Shown here in pieces: positions 5,267-12,164 of a stretch of DNA of 12,164 bases. The translations under genes and the position numbers were made by a program. This DNA is from an uncultured Alphaproteobacteria bacterium. GTDB lineage: Bacteria; Pseudomonadota; Alphaproteobacteria; Rickettsiales; Midichloriaceae. The first letter of the stretch is position 1, and each line of letters opens with the position of its first letter. Location: NCBI GenBank assembly GCA_903860855.1, contig CAIOSF010000153.1:1-12164 (forward strand). Reading direction: 5' to 3'. Under the pieces are notes generated by a model that made no database searches, was not told the origin of the DNA, and saw nothing but the letters and a program-made list of their open reading frames with translations.

Positions 5267-7465
5267 CTAACTCGTAGAATCACCAATTTCTTGTTTTAAC
5301 CACGAATTGAGACAAGAGTATCGTTCAGATATCCTGTTGTTCTTCACTGCCATAGCCATAGCTGCTTTCTCTCCTACCAAAATAACCTCATCTTTGGCCC
5401 TGGTAATACCAGTATAAATTAAATTTCTATTTAGCATAATATAATGCTGCTTAACTATTGGAATTATCACCCTCTGATACTCAGACCCTTGGGATTTATG
5501 TATTGTAATTGCATAAGCAAGAACCAATCGTTCCAAATCATTCCCATCATAGGCAACAACCCTATGATCAAAATTCACCAACATCTCCCTATTCTCCAAG
5601 TCAATGCTTTGGATATAGCCTATATCTCCATTGAAGACATGCTTATCATAGTCATTTTCAATCTGCATGACCTTATCGCCAGCATAAAAACGGAGCCCAC
5701 TCCTTTCCAAATATGGACCATTACCAGCATTTGGATTGAGAATAGGTTGCAACATGAAATTCAATGACTGAACGCCTAAATTCGTTCTTTGCATTGGAGT
5801 TAAAATTTGGACAGATTGCATAACCTCCTGATGAGATGTCTCCTTGCACAAGCGCGTCACCATTTGCATAATAATATGCTGGGCATTATCCTGCTCACAT
5901 TGATGAAATTGAAAGTCCTTGCTATCATTCTCCATAGATGGAACGTAGCCGCGATTAATCATATGAGCATTGGTCACGATAGCACTATATGATGCTTGGC
6001 GAAAAATCTTGTTCAACCGTACAACTGATAACATCTCAGAGCCAATAAGATCAGCCAAAACTTGGCCAGGACCAACTGATGGTAACTGGTCAATATCCCC
6101 AACCATAACAAGACTCGCTGTAGCTGGCATAGCCTTCAAAACGCTATGCATTAAATGCACATCTATCATTGAGCTTTCATCAATAATCAATAAGTCACAC
6201 TTTAGATGATGGTTTTCGTTATAAAAAAAACCTCCATTTACAGGATCAAATTCCAATAATCTATGTATGGTAGTTGCATGAGTTTTAGCACTTTCAGACA
6301 TACGCTTAGCCGCTCTACCCGTGGGGGCAGCCAGCTTGATCATCAGATCATCATCATAATTTTTGAGTACCTTGATCAGAGAATTAATGAGAGTTGTTTT
6401 ACCAGTGCCAGGACCACCAGTTACAATTGTAACCTTATTCTTTAGGATAGTTCCGAGAGCCTCCTGCTGACTGCTTGATAATCTAATTTTATATTGGATA
6501 CGCAACCATTCAATTGAATCTACCAAGTCTATTTTCTGACCAATAGCAAAACCGGCCCTGTCCATCGCCATGAGCATACGGGCTATATTCTTTTCCATGT
6601 AATAGTATATAGAAAGAAAAATCAGCGATTCAGCTAAGCAATTGCCCACAGCAATCAACCTCCTACCTTCTATGGCTGTAGTTATTGCCTCCTTTGTCGC
6701 CCCGAGCGGTACACTGAGTTCATGATCACACTTCTCAACCAGCACATCGTATGGCAAGCTGCAACATCCACTGACAACTGCTGCCTGTTGGAGAACGTAC
6801 TCAACCGCTGCATTTGCTCTTTGTTGCGAATCTAGTGGTACTCCCATACTGGTAGCGATCTTGTCAGCAGTAAGAAATCCCATACCTTTTATATCATATG
6901 CCAATTGGTATGGATTTGCCTTAGTAATCCCTATAGCCTCATTGCCATAGTGTCGAAAAATCCTCATGGCTGTGCTGGTGTTCACATTATAGTCTTGAAA
7001 AAAAAGAATGACACTACGAGCAGCTTCATTTTCTAACCAACTTTCCGTTATGGATGCCAACTTGTTTTTTCCTATACCCTCAATATGTAATAGCATGTCA
7101 GGCTGTCTCTCCAGGATCGCCAGAGTATTCTCACCAAAAGCTTCAACAATTCTCTTGGCCATAGCTGGCCCCACCCCTTTTATCACGCCGGAACTTAGAT
7201 ATCGCTCAATTCCCTCTGGACTTGCTGGTCTTTCGCTTTCTATGGTTGATGCCTTGAACTGCTTGCCATATTTTGGATCATGATGCCATTGCCCTTTAGC
7301 TACCAAAACCTCTCCTACATAAATAGAATGACAACTGCCTACAGTAGTGATGAGCTCCTTATGCTCTCTACTTCTCAGTAACATCACGGAAAAACCGGTA
7401 TCACGACTATGAAAAATTATCTTTTCTACCGTTCCTGATATTGCTGCTGGTAACTCCATTGTCAT
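5267..7465 (-). CDS. recD2: RecD2-type SF1B ATP-dependent DNA helicase
   Basis: RecD2 enzymes are stand-alone 5'-3' helicases acting in DNA repair and replication-fork maintenance outside RecBCD. The order fits: an N-terminal OB-like region (GTVEKIIFHSRDTGFSVM), helix-hairpin-helix repeats (GVIKGVGPAMAKRI, IEGIGKNKL and GMGFLTADKIA), then two RecA-like domains. Motifs are Walker A GGPGTGKTT (350-358), Ia APTGRAAKRM (380-389), II IIDESSMID (427-435), III VGDIDQLPSVGPG (455-467), IV LNKIFRQA (484-491), the late motif AITIHKSQGSEY (652-663) and YTGITRAK (684-691). The length of 732 is close to Deinococcus RecD2. No recB or recC is nearby. The first ATG lies against GAGAG; the second ATG (7457-7459, codon 3) has that GAGAG at proper spacing and is probably the true start. 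It lies 21 bp downstream of the anchored hypothetical gene and is probably cotranscribed with it. Confidence 0.94.
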   Translation of the reverse strand: MTMELPAAISGTVEKIIFHSRDTGFSVMLLRSREHKELITTVGSCHSIYVGEVLVAKGQWHHDPKYGKQFKASTIESERPASPEGIERYLSSGVIKGVGPAMAKRIVEAFGENTLAILERQPDMLLHIEGIGKNKLASITESWLENEAARSVILFFQDYNVNTSTAMRIFRHYGNEAIGITKANPYQLAYDIKGMGFLTADKIATSMGVPLDSQQRANAAVEYVLQQAAVVSGCCSLPYDVLVEKCDHELSVPLGATKEAITTAIEGRRLIAVGNCLAESLIFLSIYYYMEKNIARMLMAMDRAGFAIGQKIDLVDSIEWLRIQYKIRLSSSQQEALGTILKNKVTIVTGGPGTGKTTLINSLIKVLKNYDDDLMIKLAAPTGRAAKRMSESAKTHATTIHRLLEFDPVNGGFFYNENHHLKCDLLIIDESSMIDVHLMHSVLKAMPATASLVMVGDIDQLPSVGPGQVLADLIGSEMLSVVRLNKIFRQASYSAIVTNAHMINRGYVPSMENDSKDFQFHQCEQDNAQHIIMQMVTRLCKETSHQEVMQSVQILTPMQRTNLGVQSLNFMLQPILNPNAGNGPYLERSGLRFYAGDKVMQIENDYDKHVFNGDIGYIQSIDLENREMLVNFDHRVVAYDGNDLERLVLAYAITIHKSQGSEYQRVIIPIVKQHYIMLNRNLIYTGITRAKDEVILVGEKAAMAMAVKNNRISERYSCLNSWLKQEIGDSTS

Positions 7466-7486
7466 CTCTCTATTGCACTTAGTTTG

Positions 7487-8161
7487 TCATTCGTCTAGTA
7501 AGTCAAAGATGCTACTGCTTGCCTTGTCAGCGTCACTCTTTGTGTCGCTGTCTTTCTTCGGATCATCAACATTTGATTTTGATGTCGGTGCATCCGATGT
7601 CGGCAAGTGATCACTACCGTTACTAGCTTTGTCTTCACTTATCTTATTATTATCACTAGTATTTTGATTAGAACTAAGCCCATTTGCTTTAGATTCGTCA
7701 TCACTGCGACCATTTTTTATATCAGCTTCTTTTATTTTAGCTTGCTGTTTCTCAGCCAGGATACGAAAAATTTCCTCTTGCATCCCACCTTTTTTGTCAT
7801 CTATTGCCCTATCGCCCTTTTTTTCATCACTTTTTAAAAAATTTGAACCAGCTGATTTTGCACTATTATCTTTTGCACCCTTATTCTTACCACCTATATT
7901 TCCATTGTTCTCCCCGATGCCTTTATCAATACTATCTGCCAATGATGTTGTACCAGCATTACCATTGATTTTATTGTATATACTCCTTTCAACCGGCTTA
8001 TCATAGGCTTCGTATAGAGACGTAATTACACAGTCGCATTTACGAATTATCGGCAATCTCTCCATATCTACCGTTTTCACGGTACTACCATAAGAGATAT
8101 AAGCTATGTAACTATCAATCAATACTGATATCAGCAAAAACGTTAAACAAACCACTCTCAT
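7487..8161 (-). CDS. Unrecognised membrane-anchored, low-complexity protein
   Basis: I do not recognise this 224-residue protein. Residues 3-23 form one hydrophobic segment after a single Arg, fitting an inner-membrane signal anchor or an uncleaved signal sequence. No lipobox is evident. Residues 24-60 look folded and hold a Cys-Asp-Cys at 42-44. From about residue 62 on the chain is rich in Lys, Asp, Ser, Asn and Gly and almost certainly disordered. It is broken by a probable charged helix around 127-149 and ends in the hydrophobic-acidic tail SSSIFDLLDE. The layout suits an envelope-tethered periplasmic tail or a secreted protein, but no function can be named. The gene follows pepP on the same strand after 233 bp and ends 21 bp before recD2. 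ATG is preceded by AAG-rich sequence, a weak ribosome site. Expression is plausible because the long frame survives despite the skewed composition. Confidence 0.72.
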   Translation of the reverse strand: MRVVCLTFLLISVLIDSYIAYISYGSTVKTVDMERLPIIRKCDCVITSLYEAYDKPVERSIYNKINGNAGTTSLADSIDKGIGENNGNIGGKNKGAKDNSAKSAGSNFLKSDEKKGDRAIDDKKGGMQEEIFRILAEKQQAKIKEADIKNGRSDDESKANGLSSNQNTSDNNKISEDKASNGSDHLPTSDAPTSKSNVDDPKKDSDTKSDADKASSSIFDLLDE

Positions 8162-8313
8162 TCTTATTTCTCAGCTTGATATATGTAGAGCTAAAATATG
8201 AGTAGACGAGGATTGGTCATCTAAAATCAGCCACCAGCAGTAATTCTGAGCTCGTTTGTCTTCTGCTCGTCTGCTTCGTTTTAGGATTCCATGACCAGCT
8301 TGTGTATTTTTAG

Positions 8314-8348
8314 ATCCTGAAACGATTCCAGGATAACTTAGAACTAAG
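8314..8348. repeat. Paired short palindromes in the pepP downstream gap
   Basis: ATCCTG (8314-8319) pairs with CAGGAT (8329-8334). Directly after it, CTTAG (8337-8341) faces CTAAG (8344-8348). The 21-nt core at 8317-8337 matches 17 of 21 positions of the palindrome after yqgE (11692-11712), so both look like copies of one dispersed element. On the pepP transcript the hairpin is followed by A-rich rather than U-rich sequence, so it is not an intrinsic terminator. The rest of the 8162-8394 gap holds no credible gene. Confidence 0.45.
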
Positions 8349-8394
8349 CCCTTCCGTTCTGATCCACAACAGGACAAATCCCACACACAATAAG

Positions 8395-10167
8395 TTAAAT
8401 AATTTTGCATAATCTCTCTGTCTCTTTCTCGCTGAGATATTTCCCAATCTCCATTAACACTAAATCATGATAATCATTTATCCATTCTTTTTCATCATCG
8501 TTAAGTGAATAGAAATCAATAAGAGAGGCATTAATTGGCACCATGGTTAAAGGCTCAAATCTCATGTAACCATTTTTCCACTCTTTGATAACATACAAGT
8601 TCTCAATACGTATACCATATTTTCCCTCAAGATATAATCCTGGCTCTATCGAGACAACCATACCAACTTGTAAAGGCACATCATTCTTTCGTGATATAGA
8701 CTGTGGCCCCTCATGGACTGAAAGAAAATAGCCAACTCCATGACCCGTACCGTGGCCGTAATCCAAGCTCTCCTGCCACAAATAGTAACGAGCAAGAACA
8801 TCAAGCTGAGCACCGGTTGTACCAGGAGGGAACCTGGCATTAGCTAATAGCATATGCCCCCTAAGAACTGCAGTGAAATGAGCTTTTTGCTCAAAAGTTG
8901 GTAAACCTAGACAAAGAGTCCTCGTGACATCAGTAGTGCCATAAAAATACTGACCACCAGAGTCTATAAGATACAGACTATCTCTCCCAATTACCTTATT
9001 AGTTTCTGGCGATGCCCTATAGTGAACTATGGCTCCATTTGCTCCATAACCCGAGATAGCTGGAAAACTTTCTCCTCTAAAATTCGGCATTCTCTGTCTA
9101 AACTCCAACAACCTCCGGGATGCTGTGATTTCATCCACACTATCCATTTCCTGTTCATATAGCCATATCATGAACTTTGTCACAGCCAATCCATCACTAA
9201 TATGAGCTTGCTTAATGTTTTCCAATTCCTCAGGTGTTTTAATAGCAGCCATGGCCAAGCATGGGTCAGGTTCATCAATAAAAACACTGATATCGCCGGA
9301 AGGTGAAAATATCCTAGACGTCTCTTCCAGGGCAGCCGGAAGGAATCGAAAATCACTTAATACAGTACACGTCGCCCTTGAAGGGAATAGGCAGAGTCTG
9401 GACATCAATTCATCCAAACCAAAGCACTCTAGGTTAAGACTATTGAAATATCCCAACATACCATTAACACTCGATGGGCCATCTGGTAGCATATCGACAA
9501 AAAGCTCGCCCTTTTTCTCTATGCTATCTAGAAGCAGATAAGATAACATCACTGGGGTATTCTCCAAATCAGAGGCTCTCACATTAAGCAACCAACATAT
9601 GCTCTCAGGCCTACAAAGTAGGGTATAACGATGGTGCACCCCCTGATACACTAGATTTAATTTTGTTTGTGCCTCAGACTCAGATGGGATGATATATGGC
9701 TGCGATGCATCCTTTAGTGGACTATCAAGCCATACAGTATCAACCAAATTCTTAGAAACCTGCTCAAGCTTTATTCCATTCTTTTTCCCCCATTTCTTAT
9801 AGTAACTAGCAGTTTTAACGCTAAACAGCATAGGATCATAACCCAACAAGTTGCCTTCGCACCCAGATAGAATGCAAGAACTGGGTTCGGACATATCTAA
9901 AACCTCGTATCCTCGCCCTAGCTGTATTCTAGCTTGTACCAAATAACGACTATCAGTATAGAAATAGCAAGTCGAGTTGGTGACGATCGCCACGCCATTT
10001 GAACCACTAAAACCTGTTAGCCAAGCTAGCCTTTGATGGTGGGCAGAAGGACATTCATTTTGCCATGAATCGGTAGAGGGAACTATATATCCATCTAACC
10101 CATGTTTTAGCACCATTTCTAGTAAATCTTTTTTTCTTTTATTATGTATCATAAAATTGGCTTGCAA
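8395..10167 (-). CDS. pepP: Xaa-Pro aminopeptidase (M24B, long form)
   Basis: This cytosolic dinuclear-metal enzyme removes N-terminal residues that precede proline. The pita-bread catalytic domain is complete: metal ligands Asp402 and Asp413 (IDSGGQYFYGTTD), His476 (GHGTGHGVG), Glu508 (SIEPGLYLE) and Glu522 (GIRIENL). The assisting His382 (AIVHYRA) and His485 (SVHEGPQ) are also present. Ligand spacings of 11, 63, 32 and 14 closely match human XPNPEP1. The N-terminal half, about 300 residues, holds two creatinase-like domains (DGYIVPSTDSWQNE at 25-38; FSGSNGVAIV at 53-62). This is the 590-residue long architecture rather than the short E. coli PepP type. The start is a TTG with AGGGTGA upstream at useful spacing; the alternative ATG (10150-10152, codon 6) lacks a site. 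It diverges from hemF across 54 bp. Confidence 0.95.
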   Translation of the reverse strand: MQANFMIHNKRKKDLLEMVLKHGLDGYIVPSTDSWQNECPSAHHQRLAWLTGFSGSNGVAIVTNSTCYFYTDSRYLVQARIQLGRGYEVLDMSEPSSCILSGCEGNLLGYDPMLFSVKTASYYKKWGKKNGIKLEQVSKNLVDTVWLDSPLKDASQPYIIPSESEAQTKLNLVYQGVHHRYTLLCRPESICWLLNVRASDLENTPVMLSYLLLDSIEKKGELFVDMLPDGPSSVNGMLGYFNSLNLECFGLDELMSRLCLFPSRATCTVLSDFRFLPAALEETSRIFSPSGDISVFIDEPDPCLAMAAIKTPEELENIKQAHISDGLAVTKFMIWLYEQEMDSVDEITASRRLLEFRQRMPNFRGESFPAISGYGANGAIVHYRASPETNKVIGRDSLYLIDSGGQYFYGTTDVTRTLCLGLPTFEQKAHFTAVLRGHMLLANARFPPGTTGAQLDVLARYYLWQESLDYGHGTGHGVGYFLSVHEGPQSISRKNDVPLQVGMVVSIEPGLYLEGKYGIRIENLYVIKEWKNGYMRFEPLTMVPINASLIDFYSLNDDEKEWINDYHDLVLMEIGKYLSEKETERLCKII

Positions 10168-10190
10168 TTATTTCACCCTGTGCTTTTACT
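10162..10190 (+). promoter_or_regulatory. Weak candidate promoter for hemF-yqgE
   Basis: TTGCAA (10162-10167) and TTTACT (10185-10190) are 17 bp apart. Each matches four of six sigma-70 consensus bases. It would start transcription near 10197, about 25 nt before the hemF ATG. Its -35 overlaps the pepP start codon, so the divergent genes would compete for this 54-bp gap. Confidence 0.3.
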
Positions 10191-10221
10191 TAGGTGCTTC
10201 TTTAACTAAAGATACCTTCAT

Positions 10222-11061
10222 ATGGCACCATTATTGAATCTAGATCAAGCGAAAGATAATTCTTCTCAATGGTTTTTGCAACTACGTGATCAGATTTGCC
10301 AAGCATTCGAAGGAATTGAACGAGAACTTGGCTCAAAAGCATCTTTTGAAAGAAAAAATTGGACAAGAGATGGTGGAGGTGGAGGTGAAATGTCACTAAT
10401 GCAAGGAAAGGTATTTGAAAAGGTTGGAGTAAATATATCAACAGTTCATGGCAACTTCAGCAAAGAGTTCGCCAAGGAGATACCGGGAGCAGAACAAAAT
10501 AATGGTGATTTTTGGGCCAGTGGTATCTCTTTGGTTGCTCATATGGCCTCTCCTCTAGTACCAGCAGCCCATATGAATACTCGCATGATAGTGACTGATC
10601 GTCTATGGTTTGGAGGAGGTGGCGATCTTACTCCAACATTTCCCTATGATGATGATACGGCTACTTTCCATGCCTACTTTCAAAGAGCTTGCGATAAATT
10701 TGACCCAAGTTACTACACTCGTTTTAAGGAAGAATGTGATAAGTATTTCTTTCTACCACATCGCAATGAATCAAGAGGTGTCGGAGGTATCTTTTTCGAT
10801 GACCTGAATAGCGGCGACTGGCAAAATGATTTTAGTTTTATTAGAGAAGTAGGAGTAGCATTTAAGAAGGCATTCTGCGAGATTGTAATAAAAAATATGC
10901 ATAAACCATGGTCAGAGAAAGAAAAAGATCAGCAACGAATAAAACGTGGTAGATATGTTGAATTTAACCTGCTATATGATCGGGGTACCAAATTTGGGTT
11001 GATGACGAATGGTAACGCTGAAGCAATCTTAATGTCATTGCCCCCAGAAGTGAAATGGTAG
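10222..11061 (+). CDS. hemF: Oxygen-dependent coproporphyrinogen III oxidase (HemF)
   Basis: HemF turns coproporphyrinogen III into protoporphyrinogen IX by two oxidative decarboxylations that use O2, near the end of heme synthesis. Typical blocks are present in order: GGGGGEMSLMQGKVFEKVGVN (51-71), GISLVAHMASPLVPAAHMNTR with His107 and His117 (101-121), WFGGGGDLTPTFPY (129-142), LPHRNESRGVGGIFFDDL with His180 (178-195) and GRYVEFNLLYDRGTKFGL (243-260). The protein ends at LPPEVKW, about 25 residues before the end of gammaproteobacterial HemF. I believe short alphaproteobacterial forms end here too, so it is probably complete. An in-frame TAA shortly upstream limits the start to this ATG; no strong ribosome site is seen. 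yqgE follows after four nt. The gene implies growth with oxygen. Confidence 0.95.
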   Translation: MAPLLNLDQAKDNSSQWFLQLRDQICQAFEGIERELGSKASFERKNWTRDGGGGGEMSLMQGKVFEKVGVNISTVHGNFSKEFAKEIPGAEQNNGDFWASGISLVAHMASPLVPAAHMNTRMIVTDRLWFGGGGDLTPTFPYDDDTATFHAYFQRACDKFDPSYYTRFKEECDKYFFLPHRNESRGVGGIFFDDLNSGDWQNDFSFIREVGVAFKKAFCEIVIKNMHKPWSEKEKDQQRIKRGRYVEFNLLYDRGTKFGLMTNGNAEAILMSLPPEVKW

Positions 11062-11065
11062 AGTT

Positions 11066-11680
11066 ATGAGTAAAAGTGCTAGCCTTTTAAAAAATGAAAA
11101 TGAGAATGGCAATTCTAGATCGTTAGAAGGTAAGATGTTGGTCGCTTCCCCACATATGAATGATCCATTCTTTGAGAAGTCGCTAGTATATATATGCGCT
11201 CATGATGATAATGGCATTATAGGCATAATAGTGAATCAACAAATAGGCATGGTATCGATTGTTGATATGCTAAAAAATTCGGGCAACAATAAGAAACCAA
11301 AAGCTATAAATAAAAAATATCCAGTTCTCTTTGGTGGACCGGTCAATTCTGATCTAATCGTCGCTTTGAGCCTTACCAAAACGCAAGAAGTGTCATTCAG
11401 TGAACATAGAAGAGCTGATATGCACGCCGATGCCGGGACATTCTTGCAAGACGTTATCCATGGTAAAAACAAACCATCAAAGCTTATTCTCGCAAAGGGT
11501 GTGAGTGCTTGGGATGCTGATCAACTTGAAAGCGAAATTTCTGAAAATGCCTGGTTCGTAATCGATCCATCTCTGCAAATGTTGTTTTCCCAAAGAATCA
11601 AACATAAATGGGATACAGTTATGAAAGGCTTAGGCGTTAGTAACATGAACTATCTGGTTCATTATTCTGGCAATGCTTAG
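11066..11680 (+). CDS. yqgE: YqgE/AlgH family protein (UPF0301)
   Basis: A conserved cytosolic protein of unsettled function. The AlgH name comes from a Pseudomonas alginate regulator and should not be carried over as a function. Family marks are LEGKMLVASPHMNDPFFEKS (20-39), VYICAHDDNGIIGIIVNQ (41-58), PVLFGGPV (86-93), AKGVSAWDADQLESEISENAW (143-163) and the ending WDTVMKGLG (182-190). The first 19 residues are polar (MSKSASLLKNENENGNSRS) and form an unusual tail before the normal start of the fold. ATG lies four nt after the hemF stop, which points to translational coupling in a two-gene unit. Length of 204 is a little above the usual 185-190 because of that tail. Confidence 0.93.
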   Translation: MSKSASLLKNENENGNSRSLEGKMLVASPHMNDPFFEKSLVYICAHDDNGIIGIIVNQQIGMVSIVDMLKNSGNNKKPKAINKKYPVLFGGPVNSDLIVALSLTKTQEVSFSEHRRADMHADAGTFLQDVIHGKNKPSKLILAKGVSAWDADQLESEISENAWFVIDPSLQMLFSQRIKHKWDTVMKGLGVSNMNYLVHYSGNA

Positions 11681-11691
11681 ATTCTGAGCTT

Positions 11692-11712
11692 CTGAAACAA
11701 GTTCAGGATGAC
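11692..11712. repeat. Short palindromic repeat after yqgE
   Basis: CTGAA (11692-11696) and TTCAG (11702-11706) form a 5-bp stem around ACAAG, followed by GATGAC. Two G-T pairs can extend it. The element starts 12 nt after the yqgE stop. It is a near copy of 8317-8337, and its 3' half matches minus-strand 2487-2498. No T-run follows, so it looks like a dispersed element rather than a standard terminator. Confidence 0.45.
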
Positions 11713-11761
11713 TAATCGGCTCTATGCATTTTTAAAATATCGTATATCTATTTGATTTTTC

Positions 11762-11781
11762 ATCATGCTTTTTATGATTTT
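11762..11781 (+). terminator. Weak hairpin with T-tail between convergent genes
   Basis: ATCAT (11762-11766) pairs with ATGAT (11774-11778) around GCTTTTT and runs into TTTT. The stem is short and AT-only except one pair, so it is a poor intrinsic terminator. Its place downstream of yqgE and of the convergent right-edge gene is where one is expected. Confidence 0.25.
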
Positions 11782-11803
11782 AATTAATGACAGGCCCTAG
11801 TTC

Positions 11804-12164
11804 TTATCTTGCTTTTGCAACTAAATATTTATTACTGTGTGCCAACACACCATCAACAAACTTAGTCTGATCGAAGTTGTAATTACCTCCATCGTTTCTT
11901 TGGTCTCTAGAAGCCCTCACAATGCTTTCAATAAATAATGGCCTCTCATCCCCATTATCAGCCTGCGCTTTGACCCTTCCATCTAAGTTTTGTAACGCAT
12001 CCCTCTTCTGCTGGTTATAGTAACGATTAGCGACAATCGGCTCACCAATATGATTATTTGCAATATTTAAAGGATCGCGTCTAACATCACCATTCTCATC
12101 TCTCTGATGAATTGGCACTCTACCAGAGAGTTGCCCGATCGTATTTGCCATCTCAACATCAGTC
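11804..12164 (-). CDS. Unrecognised protein, probable 3' part of a longer gene
   Basis: The last 115 codons from an ATG at 12149-12151 are visible. The frame also stays open upstream to the window edge (ACT GAT GTT GAG before that ATG), and the ATG has no properly spaced ribosome site. I therefore read this as the C-terminal part of a larger protein cut by the window. The visible part is hydrophilic and rich in Asn, Asp, Arg and Gln, with no hydrophobic segment. Stretches include GRVPIHQRDENGDVRRDPL and RPLFIESIVRASRDQRNDGG, and the end is NKYLVAKAR. There is no motif I can place in a family. It is convergent with yqgE. Composition is unlike the metabolic proteins nearby and could suit a large accessory or secreted protein, which is only inference. 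Confidence 0.55.
   Translation of the reverse strand, partial: TDVEMANTIGQLSGRVPIHQRDENGDVRRDPLNIANNHIGEPIVANRYYNQQKRDALQNLDGRVKAQADNGDERPLFIESIVRASRDQRNDGGNYNFDQTKFVDGVLAHSNKYLVAKAR

Noticed and set aside
5444..5767. 107-codon plus-strand frame inside recD2
   Set aside because: Antisense shadow of a full-length helicase gene with all motifs intact.
7487..8161. Low-complexity protein as a TolA or TonB homologue
   Set aside because: It shares only the anchor-plus-disordered-tail layout; the C-terminal folded domain and periodic Ala/Lys or Pro/Lys repeats of those families are missing.
9215..9541. 108-codon plus-strand frame inside pepP
   Set aside because: Antisense shadow of a gene with all metal ligands intact.
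10981..11061. HemF truncated by a premature stop
   Set aside because: The end LPPEVKW lies where I believe short alphaproteobacterial HemF proteins end, and yqgE begins four nt later in a normal operon layout; all conserved blocks are present.
1..12164. CRISPR array, transposon, prophage, tRNA or rRNA
   Set aside because: No regularly spaced repeats, transposase motifs, phage genes, cloverleaf or rRNA sequence were found on either strand by eye.

Overview
The window looks like a piece of an AT-rich alphaproteobacterial chromosome, most likely from an intracellular Rickettsiales-type lineage (Rickettsia, Midichloria or Holosporales-like). The strongest clue is a MipZ ATPase, the alphaproteobacterial division-plane regulator. 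Supporting clues are the low GC, the loose gene spacing with 120-340 bp gaps, short dispersed palindromes in the gaps, and an aerobic HemF whose C-terminus ends early. I cannot fix the genus from sequence alone. No phage, transposase, CRISPR array, rRNA or tRNA is visible.

Layout. Left block, minus strand: tsaB then fabH, with mipZ upstream of both. A near-consensus sigma-70 promoter after fabH points leftward out of the window. mipZ diverges from a plus-strand gene for a cytosolic protein with a degenerate GGDEF and an intact EAL domain (c-di-GMP phosphodiesterase). The two share a 342-bp gap holding two repeat pairs and a possible leader minicistron. The centre block is minus: pepP (long-form Xaa-Pro aminopeptidase), then an unrecognised membrane-anchored, disordered protein that sits 21 bp upstream of a RecD2-type helicase. 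pepP diverges from a plus-strand hemF-yqgE pair separated by 4 nt. At the right edge is the 3' end of an unrecognised minus-strand gene.

Functionally this is mostly core metabolism: fatty-acid initiation (FabH), tRNA t6A modification (TsaB), septum placement (MipZ), DNA repair (RecD2), proline-peptide turnover (PepP) and heme synthesis (HemF). I do not see a clearly new multi-gene system. The points most worth checking are: the EAL protein beside mipZ and their shared intergenic repeats; the anchored disordered protein upstream of recD2; and a family of short palindromes with the core AAGTYCAGGATG or a decayed form of it at three intergenic sites.
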